A DNA stretch of 64,000 nucleotides from Sulfuritalea sp. (GCA_016708585.1 JADJFK010000005.1:101373-165372); one strand, 5' to 3'. Numbered from the stretch's first letter, positions 8,597 to 17,817 are shown. The notes: generated by a model from the letters alone, not told the origin. Numbers and translations are program-made.

Positions 8597-9808
8597 TCAG
8601 AACTGGATGCCGGACTCTTCGGCGACGGTGTGCATGTCCTTGTCGCCGCGTCCGGAAAGATTGACCAGCAGGATCTTGTCCGCGGCCAGCGTCGGCGCCA
8701 GCTTGGCCGCATGGGCCAGCGCGTGGCTGGACTCCAGCGCCGGAATGATGCCTTCGAAATGACACAGATCATGGAAGGCCTGCAGGGCCTCGGCATCGGT
8801 GATCGTGGCGTACTCGGCACGACCGGAATCCTTGAGCCATGCATGCTCGGGACCGACGCCGGGATAGTCGAGGCCGGCCGATACCGAATGGGTCTCGCTG
8901 ACTTGCCCGTTTTCGTCCTGCAGCAGGTAGGTGCGGTTGCCGTGCAGCACGCCGGAGCGGCCGGCGGTCAGCGACGCGGAATGCTTGCCCGATTCGAGTC
9001 CGTGGCCGGCGGCCTCGACCCCGATCAGCTTGACGCCGGCGAGCGGAATATAGGGATAGAAGATGCCCATCGCGTTGGAACCGCCGCCGACGCAAGCGAT
9101 CACTGCGTCCGGCTGGCGTCCGGCAAGTTCCGGCATCTGCATCCTGCATTCCTCGCCGATCACCGACTGGAAATCGCGCACCATCATCGGATAGGGATGC
9201 GGCCCGGCGACGGTGCCGATGATGTAGAAGGTGTTGCCGATGTTGGTCACCCAGTCGCGCATGGCTTCGTTCAGCGCGTCCTTGAGGGTCTTCGAACCGG
9301 ACTCGACGGGGACCACGGTCGCCCCCAGCAATTTCATGCGATAGACGTTGGCGGCCTGGCGCCGGATGTCCTCGGAACCCATGTAGACCACGCACTCCAT
9401 GCCGTAACGCGCCGCAACCGTGGCGGTGGCGACACCGTGCTGGCCGGCCCCCGTCTCGGCGATCACGCGCGGCTTGCCCATGCGCCGCGCCAGCAGGGCC
9501 TGGCCGATGCAGTTGTTGATCTTGTGCGCGCCGGTGTGGTTCAGGTCTTCGCGCTTGAGGTAGATCTGCGCACCGCCGAGCAGAGCCGACCAGCGCTTGG
9601 CGTGGTACACCGGGCTGGGGCGGCCGACATAGTGCTTGAGGTCGTATTCGAATTCAGCGCGAAACGCAGGGTCGGCCTGGGCGGCGGCATAGGCCTCGCG
9701 CAGTTCGGCCAGGGCCGGCATCAGGGTTTCGGCAACGAAAATGCCGCCGTAGGGCCCGAAATGGCCGCCCGCATCGGGAAAGTTATAGGGCATGTCCTGC
9801 ATCTGCAT
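8597..9808 (-). CDS. trpB: Tryptophan synthase beta chain
   Basis: TrpB condenses indole with serine using PLP. The PLP lysine is K96 in HTGAHKINN, and the GGGSNAMG phosphate-binding loop is present. I choose the ATG at 9808 (403 residues, MQMQDMPYNF) because a GGAG box lies six bases upstream. A further in-frame ATG 24 bp earlier has no such site and would lengthen the protein beyond the family norm. The start lies 26 bp inside the end of trpF, which suggests coupled translation. Confidence 0.95.
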   Translation of the reverse strand: MQMQDMPYNFPDAGGHFGPYGGIFVAETLMPALAELREAYAAAQADPAFRAEFEYDLKHYVGRPSPVYHAKRWSALLGGAQIYLKREDLNHTGAHKINNCIGQALLARRMGKPRVIAETGAGQHGVATATVAARYGMECVVYMGSEDIRRQAANVYRMKLLGATVVPVESGSKTLKDALNEAMRDWVTNIGNTFYIIGTVAGPHPYPMMVRDFQSVIGEECRMQMPELAGRQPDAVIACVGGGSNAMGIFYPYIPLAGVKLIGVEAAGHGLESGKHSASLTAGRSGVLHGNRTYLLQDENGQVSETHSVSAGLDYPGVGPEHAWLKDSGRAEYATITDAEALQAFHDLCHFEGIIPALESSHALAHAAKLAPTLAADKILLVNLSGRGDKDMHTVAEESGIQF

Positions 9809-10427
9809 CGCGCACTCCGGCAATGAATTCATCTATCTTCCGCACATCCTTGATGCCGCGGGCCGCTTCGACGCCGCTGCTGACATCCACCGCCCAGGGT
9901 CGCACGGCACGCACCGCCTCGTTCACGTTCCCCGGATGCAGTCCGCCGGAGAGTATTACCGGCAGTGGCAGCGACCTTGGAATCATCGACCAGTCGAAGG
10001 TTTTGCCACCGCCGCCGTAACCTTCGACATGGGCATCCAGCAACAAGCCGCACACCCCGGGAGCGTCTGCAAACGCAGATGCGTATTCTAGCAAATCGAA
10101 GCCCTCCCTCATCCGTGCCGCCTTGATCCAGGGCTTGCCGAAACCCGCGCAATAGGCGGCATCTTCATCGCCGTGAAACTGCAACAGGTCGAGCGATGCC
10201 TGCGCCAGGACAGCGTGCACGGTCTCGGCCGGTTCATTGACGAAAAGGCCGACCCGGGTCACGAACGCGGGCATTCCCGCCAGCAACTCGGCCGCCCGTT
10301 GCGGCGTCACGTAACGGGGGCTGGGCGGATAGAAGACGAAGCCCAGCGCATCGGCACCGGCGGCGACTGCCGCGGCGAGGTCTTCCTCGCGCGTGATGCC
10401 GCAGATCTTGATTCGGGTGCGGGTCAT
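9783..10427 (-). CDS. trpF: N-(5'-phosphoribosyl)anthranilate isomerase
   Basis: TrpF performs the Amadori rearrangement of phosphoribosylanthranilate in tryptophan synthesis. The 214-residue TIM barrel starts with RIKICGITREEDLAAAV, where the KICG cysteine is the general base. It continues with the GLFVNEP and LLQFHGDE strands and ends with the phosphate loops LSGGLHPGNV and DVSSGVE. It is a stand-alone TrpF, as is usual in betaproteobacteria, not the TrpC-F fusion of enterics. It follows truA by 9 bp. Confidence 0.95.
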   Translation of the reverse strand: MTRTRIKICGITREEDLAAAVAAGADALGFVFYPPSPRYVTPQRAAELLAGMPAFVTRVGLFVNEPAETVHAVLAQASLDLLQFHGDEDAAYCAGFGKPWIKAARMREGFDLLEYASAFADAPGVCGLLLDAHVEGYGGGGKTFDWSMIPRSLPLPVILSGGLHPGNVNEAVRAVRPWAVDVSSGVEAARGIKDVRKIDEFIAGVRDADAGHAL

Positions 10428-10436
10428 GGGAACGGA

Positions 10437-11222
10437 TTAAGGGAGCAACTGCGCCGTATCGCCGGCGCCGACTTTCAGTTGCCAGACCGGATCATAATCG
10501 ACCCCGGCGAAATACAGCCCGCAGGCGTCGAACGTCGGCGCGGCGCGGGAACGATCCCGGCCCGCCAGGATTTCGCCGACCCATGCCGGCGGATGCGCCC
10601 CCTTGCCGACGTACACCAGCGTGCCGACCAGGTTGCGCACCATGTGATGCAGGAATGCGCTGGCCTCGAAGTCGAAGACCAACAGGTCGCCATGGCGCGC
10701 GAGTTCGGCGCGGCGCAAGGTCTTGACCGGCGACTTGGCCTGGCATTCGACGGCTCGAAAGGCCGAGAAGTCATGCTCGCCGAGCAGTTGGCCGGCCGCC
10801 TCGCGCATCAGGTTCGCATCCAACGGCCGATGAAACCAGCCGACACGACGCGCCATCAGACCAGGACGCTCGGCGCGATTCAGAAGCAGATAGCGATAAC
10901 GCCTGCCGCGCGCGGAAAAGCGCGCATGGAACTCGGCCGGCACGGGCTGCGCCCAGCGCACGGCCACGCTTGCCGGCAGATGCGCGTTGACGCCGCGCAC
11001 CCAGGCCGTATCCGGGCGAACGGCTTCGGTATCGAAATGCACCACCTGCGCCAGCGCATGCACGCCGGCATCCGTGCGCCCGGCGCAGACCACCCGCACC
11101 GGCGCGTCGGCGACCGTGGCCAGCGCTGCTTCCAGGGCATCCTGCACTGCACCGCCGCCGGCCTGCGATTGCCAGCCGCAGAAGCCGGAGCCGTCGTATT
11201 CGAGGCCGAGCGCGATTCTCAT
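10437..11222 (-). CDS. truA: tRNA pseudouridine(38-40) synthase
   Basis: TruA converts uridines 38-40 of the tRNA anticodon arm to pseudouridine. The catalytic aspartate is D51 in AGRTDAGVHAL. I start at the ATG at 11222 (MRIALGLEYDG), whose ATGA overlaps the stop of the preceding gene; the frame upstream is shadow sequence. The 261-residue protein ends unusually: after the family strand GLYFAGVDYD comes a tail containing KVGAGDTA (250-257) and four more residues. That tail is encoded by a sense copy of the 25-bp dispersed motif and looks like an element-derived C-terminus. Confidence 0.94.
   Translation of the reverse strand: MRIALGLEYDGSGFCGWQSQAGGGAVQDALEAALATVADAPVRVVCAGRTDAGVHALAQVVHFDTEAVRPDTAWVRGVNAHLPASVAVRWAQPVPAEFHARFSARGRRYRYLLLNRAERPGLMARRVGWFHRPLDANLMREAAGQLLGEHDFSAFRAVECQAKSPVKTLRRAELARHGDLLVFDFEASAFLHHMVRNLVGTLVYVGKGAHPPAWVGEILAGRDRSRAAPTFDACGLYFAGVDYDPVWQLKVGAGDTAQLLP
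10451..10475 (-). repeat. Dispersed 25-bp motif, copy 3 (3' end of truA, sense)
   Basis: One mismatch in 23 defined positions (last base), free bases AT. It encodes KVGAGDTA at the very C-terminus of TruA, 12 bases before the stop codon. Confidence 0.88.
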
Positions 11223-11797
11223 GCCAGTAGCGCCGCGAGTACCAATGCAGCGCTGACGACGCCAAGGAGAAGGTCGGCCGTACCGGGAACGTGGCAAGGA
11301 AGAACGAGGCAGCTTGCCCCGCTTTCCCGTTCCCCGTCCTCGCCATTACGCGCAGCCTCGACCTCCTGCAGTGTCAGCGCCAGGCGCACCGCAATCCGGT
11401 CGCGGGAAAATCCCAGCAGTTCGATCGGCGCCAGCATGGCGCGCATGCCGGCCACGAGCTGCGGCGGATCCAGGCTTCTCAGAAGCAACGCCAGTGTGGC
11501 CAGGGCGACGAGCAGGCGCGCGATGGCGTCGGCGGCGAGGAGCAAGCCCTCCCGGGTCGCTCCGGGAACCACCGCCAACGGAGTCCCCGGGGTCAGCCAG
11601 CCAAACATCACCAGCATGGTCAGCAGCAGCCAGCGACTGCGTCGCAGGAGCAGAAACAGATCTGCCGGCGCGGCGATCAACGCGGCCAGCGTCAGGCCCG
11701 AGCAACCGAGGGACAAGGCGATCCCATCGCGGGAAGCGGCCGCCAATAGAATGGCAATGGCCAGAACAATCAGGCTTGATGGATGCAGGCGACTCAC
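11219..11797 (-). CDS. Putative EcfT/CbiQ-like transmembrane protein
   Basis: This roughly 192-residue hydrophobic protein has several membrane segments. A late cytoplasmic stretch, PIELLGFSRDRIAVRLALTL then EVEAARNG, resembles the coupling helices (Ala-Arg-Gly motifs) of ECF-transporter T components such as CbiQ/EcfT. No ATPase or substrate-binding partner lies nearby. No ATG exists near the start. I use GTG at 11797, 46 bp after the fimV stop, but see no good ribosome site, so the start is uncertain. The stop overlaps truA by four bases. The function is not established. Confidence 0.55.
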   Translation of the reverse strand: MSRLHPSSLIVLAIAILLAAASRDGIALSLGCSGLTLAALIAAPADLFLLLRRSRWLLLTMLVMFGWLTPGTPLAVVPGATREGLLLAADAIARLLVALATLALLLRSLDPPQLVAGMRAMLAPIELLGFSRDRIAVRLALTLQEVEAARNGEDGERESGASCLVLPCHVPGTADLLLGVVSAALVLAALLA

Positions 11798-11805
11798 CGG
11801 AATGA

Positions 11806-11843
11806 CAGACCCCGGCGCGCCGGCGCCGGGCGAATCCGGTCTG
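11806..11843 (-). other. GC-rich inverted repeat after fimV
   Basis: The arms CAGACC and GGTCTG enclose an inner CCCGGCG/CGCCGGG pairing, directly after the fimV stop codon and before the EcfT-like gene. It has no T-run, so it is not a classic intrinsic terminator. It could limit read-through or stabilise the fimV 3' end. Confidence 0.4.
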
Positions 11844-14618
11844 TCAGCCGAGGTTGTCAAGCTTGGCGCGGGCCGCTTTCTGCTGTGCCGGGCTGCCTTC
11901 AGCCAGCGCTTCCTGGTAGAGCTCGCGGGCCCCGGCCTTGTCACCCATTTCGGCATAAGCGGCAGCGAGTTCCAGTTTCGTGGCCACCTCCGGGTTATCC
12001 GCCGTGTCCTCTGCCGCAGGCTCGGCAGCGGCCGAAGGCGCCGGCGTATCCAGTTCCAGGCTGATGCCGCCGAGATCGAGCGGAGGCGGTTCCGGTTCCG
12101 CGGCAGGAATCGCGATGGCCATGTCGGGCAAGGGAGCAGGCGCAGCGGAATCAGCTTTTCCCAGATCGAAATCGAAATCAATGCCGCCCGAGTCGGCTGC
12201 CGCAACGGCTGGCGCCGTCGGCGCCTCGGCGGACGCGGAATCCTTTGCCGGCATGTCGAAATCGATATCAAGTACAACGTCGGCGCTGGCCGCTGCGGGC
12301 GGGGCCGCCGACTCCCCTGACGGTGCCGCCGCCGGCGAGCCCAGGTCGAGATCGAAATCCAGGCCCGCGACCTCCTCCGGGGCCGCCTGAGCGGCAACGC
12401 CGGCGCTGGCGTCTTCCGCGGCCGGTGCGCCGATGTCCAGATCGAAGTCCAGACCGGCGTCGGCTTGTGCGGCGGCGGAAGCAACCTCGGCGGCAGCCTC
12501 CGGCGGCTGGTCCTCGGCGACCGGACGCAGGACGGTGGTGGAGGTCATGTCAGCGGCTGCCGTATCATCCCCGGCAGTCGGTGAACCCGACGCGTAAAGC
12601 GGATTTTGCGGATCGATCGCCACGCCCATGGCGACCGCCTTGTCCCAATCATCGCCCTCGCCCCCGGTCAGGGCTTTCACATCCTGGGCAACCAGTTCGA
12701 ACTGGCTTGCATTCTTCCGCGCGGCATGGATGCTGAGCAGCTTCATATGGATTGCCAGGCGTTGCGGATCGGTCTTCAGCGCCTCGAGCAGAATCTCCTC
12801 CGCCTGGGCGTCGCGGCCGAAGGCAAGGAAAGTGTCCGCTTCGACCACGGGGTCTACGGTTTCCTGATGGGCGGCCATGCCCACGCCCGTGGAACTGAAC
12901 TGGCTGGCTTCCTGCTCACTCGGGGGTGGTGCAACACTCGTGGTGCTGAACACCGAACTCGCAGAAAGATCCGCCTCCGCAATCGTCGCTTTGGCTTCAG
13001 CCGCCGCCGCGCGCCTCTTGCGATAGGCCGAAATACCCAGCCAGCCGAACAGGAGGGCCAGCAGGGCTCCGCCACCAAACACCAGCGGCGCATTCTCCTC
13101 GATGAAATCAGGCTCGGGCGGCGGCGGTGGGGGAGGAATCACCTTCTTCTTCGGCGGTGGTGGCTTGTCGCCGTCCGCTGGTTTGGCCGGATCGGCCGGT
13201 TTGGCTGCATCGACCGGTTTAGGCGCATCGGCCGGCTTGGCTGCATCCACAGGCTTCGGAGCGTCGGCCGGCTTCGGCATCTCGGCGGGCTTGGTCGCTT
13301 CAGCCGGCTTGACCGGTTCCGCGGGCTTGGCGGCAGGTACTGGCGCCGAAACCTCTGGTTTCTTGGCTTCCGCAGGCGCGGGCTTCGCCGCCTGCGCCTG
13401 CTTCTGAAGATCGGCGCCGGCCTGAGTCTTCATTTCCGCAAGCTTTTTAAGATCACCCAGGTTCTTTTCCAGTTCGGCAATCCGGCTACCGGCTTCCTTG
13501 AGCGCCCTGTCGCGTGCGACCAGATCCTCTTCAAGTGCGGCGATCCGGCCCTGCAAGGGCTTGCCCTTCGCGTCCCGCGTCGCCTCCGTGCGCGACACTT
13601 CCAGTTTGTCCTTGCCGGTCGCCTGGGGCGCCTTGTCTTCCACCTTCGGCGCAATCTTGCCGCTGACGGCCTGCTTTGCACCCGGCTCCCCTGTCGGTTC
13701 GGCTGATGCAGCAGCGGCGGCAAGACGATTGCGATAGGCGTTGAAATCGGCTGCCTGGGCAACAACCTCCCGCCGCGCCTCATCAGGCGCTACCGCGCGA
13801 GCGGCTTCCGCATCCGGAATGGAGAGAATCTTGCCGGCCTTGAGGCGATTCATGTTGCCGTCGATAAAGGCCTCCTTGTTGCTGCGGAACAGGGAAACCA
13901 GCATCTGATCGAGGCTGACGCCTTCCGGCCGGGTCTGGGCCGCGATCCTGCCCAAGGTATCTCCTGAAACCACCTTGCGCGAATTTGACGCTGCGGGAGG
14001 GGCTGCCTCGGCAGGCTTGGTCCTTGGTTGCATGGCCGCAGGGGCTGAACTTTCCGGCACCGGACGGCTTTCTGCCGGCACTGCCATCTGCCTTTCCGCC
14101 GGCCGCTCGACTTTTGGCGGTGCCGACGGCGTCTTCACCTCGGGCGCCGCAACGGGTGCCGGAGGCATTTTTTGGGACAACCCCGGGGGATCGAGTAAAA
14201 AGGTGTACTCGCGAACCAGCCGTCCCGAAGCCCAACTCAATTCGACGAGCATGTCGATGAACGGATCGTTCAAGGGACGATCGCTGGTGACTTCGAGATA
14301 GCGGCGGCCGCCCCGCTCCTTGACGTCACGGGAAAAACGCAAGTTCGCCAAGGCAGGCGAATAGTCGATCCCGGCCTGGCGGAAGGCTTCGGCTGCCGCC
14401 ACCCTGGCTACCAGGGAGGGCAACTCGTCGGAACTTGCGGTGACTTCCAGTTCCGCCTTGAGTGGCTGACCCATGACCGAAAGCACGGTCATTTTTCCGA
14501 GGCCGGCGGCATGCGATGCCACAGGCAGCATCGCAATGGCCGCAGCGATCAAGGTGGCTTTGAAACGATTTCGCTTGTCTGTATTGGGCACGGCAACTCC
14601 CGACGGGCTCTTTAACAT
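11844..14618 (-). CDS. fimV: FimV/HubP-type polar landmark protein
   Basis: FimV/HubP proteins anchor at the inner membrane, bind peptidoglycan and recruit polar machinery such as type IV pili. The 924-residue protein has a signal-like N-terminus ending near SHAAG, then the family strand MTVLSVMGQPLKAELEV. A periplasmic LysM domain (about 213-270, VVSGDTLGRIA) follows, then a coiled-coil stretch around 355-400 and long KPAEA/KPADA-type repeats leading to PPPPPPP. One membrane helix lies at about 508-528. The acidic cytoplasmic tail has repeated LDFDLD-type motifs and a C-terminal TPR-like FimV motif (ELAAAYAEMGDKAGARELYQ). The position between asd and truA is conserved in this class. Confidence 0.93.
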   Translation of the reverse strand: MLKSPSGVAVPNTDKRNRFKATLIAAAIAMLPVASHAAGLGKMTVLSVMGQPLKAELEVTASSDELPSLVARVAAAEAFRQAGIDYSPALANLRFSRDVKERGGRRYLEVTSDRPLNDPFIDMLVELSWASGRLVREYTFLLDPPGLSQKMPPAPVAAPEVKTPSAPPKVERPAERQMAVPAESRPVPESSAPAAMQPRTKPAEAAPPAASNSRKVVSGDTLGRIAAQTRPEGVSLDQMLVSLFRSNKEAFIDGNMNRLKAGKILSIPDAEAARAVAPDEARREVVAQAADFNAYRNRLAAAAASAEPTGEPGAKQAVSGKIAPKVEDKAPQATGKDKLEVSRTEATRDAKGKPLQGRIAALEEDLVARDRALKEAGSRIAELEKNLGDLKKLAEMKTQAGADLQKQAQAAKPAPAEAKKPEVSAPVPAAKPAEPVKPAEATKPAEMPKPADAPKPVDAAKPADAPKPVDAAKPADPAKPADGDKPPPPKKKVIPPPPPPPEPDFIEENAPLVFGGGALLALLFGWLGISAYRKRRAAAAEAKATIAEADLSASSVFSTTSVAPPPSEQEASQFSSTGVGMAAHQETVDPVVEADTFLAFGRDAQAEEILLEALKTDPQRLAIHMKLLSIHAARKNASQFELVAQDVKALTGGEGDDWDKAVAMGVAIDPQNPLYASGSPTAGDDTAAADMTSTTVLRPVAEDQPPEAAAEVASAAAQADAGLDFDLDIGAPAAEDASAGVAAQAAPEEVAGLDFDLDLGSPAAAPSGESAAPPAAASADVVLDIDFDMPAKDSASAEAPTAPAVAAADSGGIDFDFDLGKADSAAPAPLPDMAIAIPAAEPEPPPLDLGGISLELDTPAPSAAAEPAAEDTADNPEVATKLELAAAYAEMGDKAGARELYQEALAEGSPAQQKAARAKLDNLG

Positions 14619-14843
14619 GTTAACAAAACCAAATGTTCGCGAAGGCTTGGGCCGAACTGGCGCTACTGGACGGATGAACCAAAACCGGCCCGGGAATCCC
14701 CGCCTTCTGCCCCGCAGATCACGGAGCCAAATCCCCAGGTGCCTTCGGCATCCAGTACGTATTGGTAACTAAAATAACATCATGATGTTAGCGATGCAAG
14801 CTCAACCTTCTCATTACATTCAGGCCACATCCGTGGCGCAACA

Positions 14844-15953
14844 TCAATGCAACAGGATGCGCAGCATCCTGCGCAAGGGCTCCGCTGCACCCCAAAGCAG
14901 TTGATCGCCAACGGTGAACGCCGATAGATAGGCGGGCCCCATGCTGAGCTTGCGCAGACGGCCGACGGGCACGGACATGGTCCCGGTCACGGCGACTGGC
15001 GTCAATTCCTTCAAGGTGATCTCGCGCTGGTTCGGCACCACCCTGACCCAATCGTTGTGCGCCGCCAGCATGCCGCTGATCTCGTCCAGCGGCACATCGC
15101 CGGTCAGCTTGATCGTCATTGCCTGGGAATGGCAACGCATGGCACCGATGCGCACGCACAGGCCATCCACCGGAATCGGCGCCGCACTGCGGCCGAGGAT
15201 CTTGTTGGTTTCGGCCTGCCCCTTCCATTCCTCGCGGCTCTGGCCGTTGCCAAGGTCCTTGTCGATCCACGGAATGAGCGAACCCGCAAGGGGAACGCCA
15301 AAATTTGCCGTCGGGAAACTCTCCTCACGCAGGATGCCCGCCACCTCGCGGTCGATCTCGAGGATCGCCGAGGCCGGATCGTCAAGCAGGTTCTTCACCA
15401 CGCGGTGCGTCTCGCCCATCTGCGTCAGCAATTCGCGCATGTTCTGCGCCCCCGCCCCCGAAGCCGCCTGGTAGGTCATCGAGGTCATCCATTCGATCAG
15501 GCCGGCCTTGAACAGCCCGCCCAGCGCCATCATCATCAGGCTGACCGTGCAGTTGCCGCCGATCCAGTTGCGGCCGCCCTTTGCCAGCGCATCCTTGATC
15601 ACGTCCATATTCACGGGATCGAGGATGATCACGCAATCGTCCTTCATGCGCAGGCTCGAGGCTGCATCGATCCAATGCCCTTTCCAGCCGGCCTCGCGCA
15701 GCCTGGGGAAGACTTCGTTGGTGTAGTCCCCGCCCTGGCAGCTGATGATGATGTCGAGCGACTTCAACTCGTCGATGTTCCTCGCATCCTTGAGCGCGGG
15801 CGCCCCGGCGGCGAAATCCGGCGCCTTGCCGCCGACATTGGAAGTGGTGAAGAACACGGGTTCGATATGGGCGAAGTCATCCTCTTCGCGCATGCGCTGC
15901 ATCAGCACGGATCCCACCATGCCCCGCCAACCGACCAGACCTACACGCTTCAT
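14844..15953 (-). CDS. asd: Aspartate-semialdehyde dehydrogenase
   Basis: Asd reduces aspartyl phosphate to aspartate semialdehyde with NADPH, the branch point to lysine/DAP, methionine and threonine. The 369-residue protein has the NADP loop VGLVGWRGMVGSVL and the catalytic cysteine C135 in GGNCTVSLM, typical of the Gram-negative long form. It lies 21 bp after leuB. The 225-bp gap to fimV is the largest in this block and probably carries the fimV promoter, though I see no convincing -35/-10 pair. Confidence 0.96.
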   Translation of the reverse strand: MKRVGLVGWRGMVGSVLMQRMREEDDFAHIEPVFFTTSNVGGKAPDFAAGAPALKDARNIDELKSLDIIISCQGGDYTNEVFPRLREAGWKGHWIDAASSLRMKDDCVIILDPVNMDVIKDALAKGGRNWIGGNCTVSLMMMALGGLFKAGLIEWMTSMTYQAASGAGAQNMRELLTQMGETHRVVKNLLDDPASAILEIDREVAGILREESFPTANFGVPLAGSLIPWIDKDLGNGQSREEWKGQAETNKILGRSAAPIPVDGLCVRIGAMRCHSQAMTIKLTGDVPLDEISGMLAAHNDWVRVVPNQREITLKELTPVAVTGTMSVPVGRLRKLSMGPAYLSAFTVGDQLLWGAAEPLRRMLRILLH

Positions 15954-15974
15954 GATTGCTTTCTCTTTTCCGTT

Positions 15975-17039
15975 TTACAGCGCCGCGAGCACCGCGTCGC
16001 CCATTTGCTTGGTTCCCACCCGCGTCGTACCGGGTTCGTAAATGTCGCCGGTACGCAGACCCCGCGCCAGGACTTTCTTCACGGCCGCCTCGATGCGCTG
16101 CGCGGCCGCTTCATTGGCGAAAGTGTAGCGCAGCATCATGGCCACGGAAAGGATAGTCGCCAGCGGGTTGGCCACGCCCTTGCCCGCGATGTCCGGCGCC
16201 GAGCCGTGCGAAGGCTCGTAAAGGCCCTTGTTGTTCGCGTCCAGCGAGGCCGAGGGCAGCATGCCGATCGATCCCGTCAGCATCGAGGCTTCGTCGGAAA
16301 GGATGTCACCGAACATGTTGCCGGTGACCATGACATCGAACTGCTTTGGGTTCTTCACCAGTTGCATTGCGGCGTTGTCCACCAGCATGTGGCTGAGTTC
16401 GACGTCCGGGTATTCCTTGCCAGTCTCCATCGCCACGTCGCGCCAGAGTTGCGTGCATTCCAGCACGTTCATCTTGTCAACGGAGCAGACCTTCTTGTTG
16501 CGCTTCCTCGCCGCGTCGAAGGCGACCCGCAGGATGCGACGGATCTCGCTCTCGGTGTAGTGCATGGTGTTGAAGCCGAAGCGCTGCTTCTGCCCGTCCA
16601 CCTCGCGCAGCTCGATGCCGCGCGGCTGGCCGAAGTAGATGTCGCCGGTCAGCTCGCGCACGATCAGGATGTCCAGCCCGGCCACGACCTCCGGCTTCAG
16701 GGTCGAGGCATTGGCCAGCTCCGGGTACAGAATCGCCGGGCGCAGGTTGGCAAATAGGCCGAGCTGCTTGCGGATGCCCAGCAGGCCCCGCTCCGGCCGC
16801 TGCTCGCGCGGGTTGTTGTCCCACTGCGGGCCGCCGACGGCGCCGAGCAGCACGGCATCGGCCGCCTGCGCGAGCTTCTGGGTGGCATCGGGATAAGGGC
16901 TGCCGGTGGCATCCACCGCGCAACCGCCCAGCAGCGCTTCTTCCATTTCAATCTTGAGGTCCAGCGCCTTGAGCACGCGCACGGCCTCGGCCATGATTTC
17001 GGGCCCGATGCCGTCGCCGGGCAGAACGCAGATCTTCAT
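15975..17039 (-). CDS. leuB: 3-isopropylmalate dehydrogenase
   Basis: LeuB oxidatively decarboxylates 3-isopropylmalate with NAD in leucine synthesis. I start at the ATG at 17039 (MKICVLPGDGIGPEI), just after the leuD stop, since the frame upstream is leuD shadow. The 354-residue protein shows the dimer and substrate motifs RELTGDIYFG, then NMFGDILSDEASML with the metal-binding aspartates, and the NAD-site segment EPSHGSAPDIAGK. It follows leuD by 10 bp. Confidence 0.96.
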   Translation of the reverse strand: MKICVLPGDGIGPEIMAEAVRVLKALDLKIEMEEALLGGCAVDATGSPYPDATQKLAQAADAVLLGAVGGPQWDNNPREQRPERGLLGIRKQLGLFANLRPAILYPELANASTLKPEVVAGLDILIVRELTGDIYFGQPRGIELREVDGQKQRFGFNTMHYTESEIRRILRVAFDAARKRNKKVCSVDKMNVLECTQLWRDVAMETGKEYPDVELSHMLVDNAAMQLVKNPKQFDVMVTGNMFGDILSDEASMLTGSIGMLPSASLDANNKGLYEPSHGSAPDIAGKGVANPLATILSVAMMLRYTFANEAAAQRIEAAVKKVLARGLRTGDIYEPGTTRVGTKQMGDAVLAAL

Positions 17040-17049
17040 TGGGAGTCCT

Positions 17050-17688
17050 CTAGGAAAACAGCCAGGGCTGTTCGACGCGGCGCCGTGCCTCGAACTCGCG
17101 GATCTTTTCCGCATGGCGCAGGGTCAGGCCGATGTCATCCCAGCCATTGAGCATGCACTCCTTGCGGAAGGCATCAACCTCGAAGCGGATCGCATGACCG
17201 TCGGGCCGCACGACCAGTTGCGCCGGCAGGTCGATGGTCAGGCGATAGCCCGGCGTATGCTCGGTGAGGCCGAACAATGCGTCGACGTCCGCCTTGGGCA
17301 GGATGATCGGCAGCAGGCCGTTCTTGAAGCAGTTGTTGTAAAAGATGTCGGCAAAGGATTCGCCGACGATGGCGCGGAAGCCGAAGTCGTACAGCGCCCA
17401 CGGTGCGTGTTCGCGCGACGAACCGCAGCCGAAGTTGCTGCGCGCCAGCAATATCGAAGCACCCTGATAACGCTCCTGGTTGAGGACAAATGCGGGGTTC
17501 TTCACCCGTTTGGCGCAATCCTGGCCGGGTTCGCCATGATCCATGTAGCGCCATTCGTCGAAGGCGTTGGGGCCGAAACCCGAGCGCTTGATCGACTTGA
17601 GGAACTGCTTCGGGATAATGGCGTCGGTATCGACGTTGGCGCGATCAAGCGGGGCCACCAAGCCATCCAGCTTGACGAACTTCTCCAT
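17050..17688 (-). CDS. leuD: 3-isopropylmalate dehydratase small subunit
   Basis: LeuD is the swivel domain that partners with LeuC to isomerise 2- to 3-isopropylmalate. The 212-residue protein has the family start LDGLVAPLDRANVDTDAIIP and the substrate loop ARSNFGCGSSREHAPWAL. Its start codon overlaps the stop of the small entericidin-like gene by one base (TAATG), so expression is likely coupled through that gene. Confidence 0.96.
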   Translation of the reverse strand: MEKFVKLDGLVAPLDRANVDTDAIIPKQFLKSIKRSGFGPNAFDEWRYMDHGEPGQDCAKRVKNPAFVLNQERYQGASILLARSNFGCGSSREHAPWALYDFGFRAIVGESFADIFYNNCFKNGLLPIILPKADVDALFGLTEHTPGYRLTIDLPAQLVVRPDGHAIRFEVDAFRKECMLNGWDDIGLTLRHAEKIREFEARRRVEQPWLFS

Positions 17689-17807
17689 TACTTCGCAGCC
17701 TTCTCGATGGCCTCGCCACCCTTCTTGACGTCCTTGCCGATACCTTCCACGGTATTGCAGGCAGACAGCGCCAGCATCATGACGAAAGCAACAAACACTC
17801 GAAACAT
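17688..17807 (-). CDS. Entericidin-like small lipoprotein
   Basis: This 39-residue protein has a short hydrophobic signal (FVAFVMMLALSAC) with a lipobox LSAC, so lipidation at Cys17 is predicted. The mature part is a Gly/Lys-rich helix, NTVEGIGKDVKKGGEAIEKA. That is the EcnA/EcnB (entericidin) pattern. A strong AAGGAGA site lies seven bases upstream, and the leuC stop codon is part of it. Entericidins in E. coli form a toxin/antidote pair of lipoproteins, but single copies inside the leuC-leuD gap are frequent in betaproteobacteria and their role there is unknown. Confidence 0.85.
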   Translation of the reverse strand: MFRVFVAFVMMLALSACNTVEGIGKDVKKGGEAIEKAAK

Positions 17808-17817
17808 GGACTTCTCC

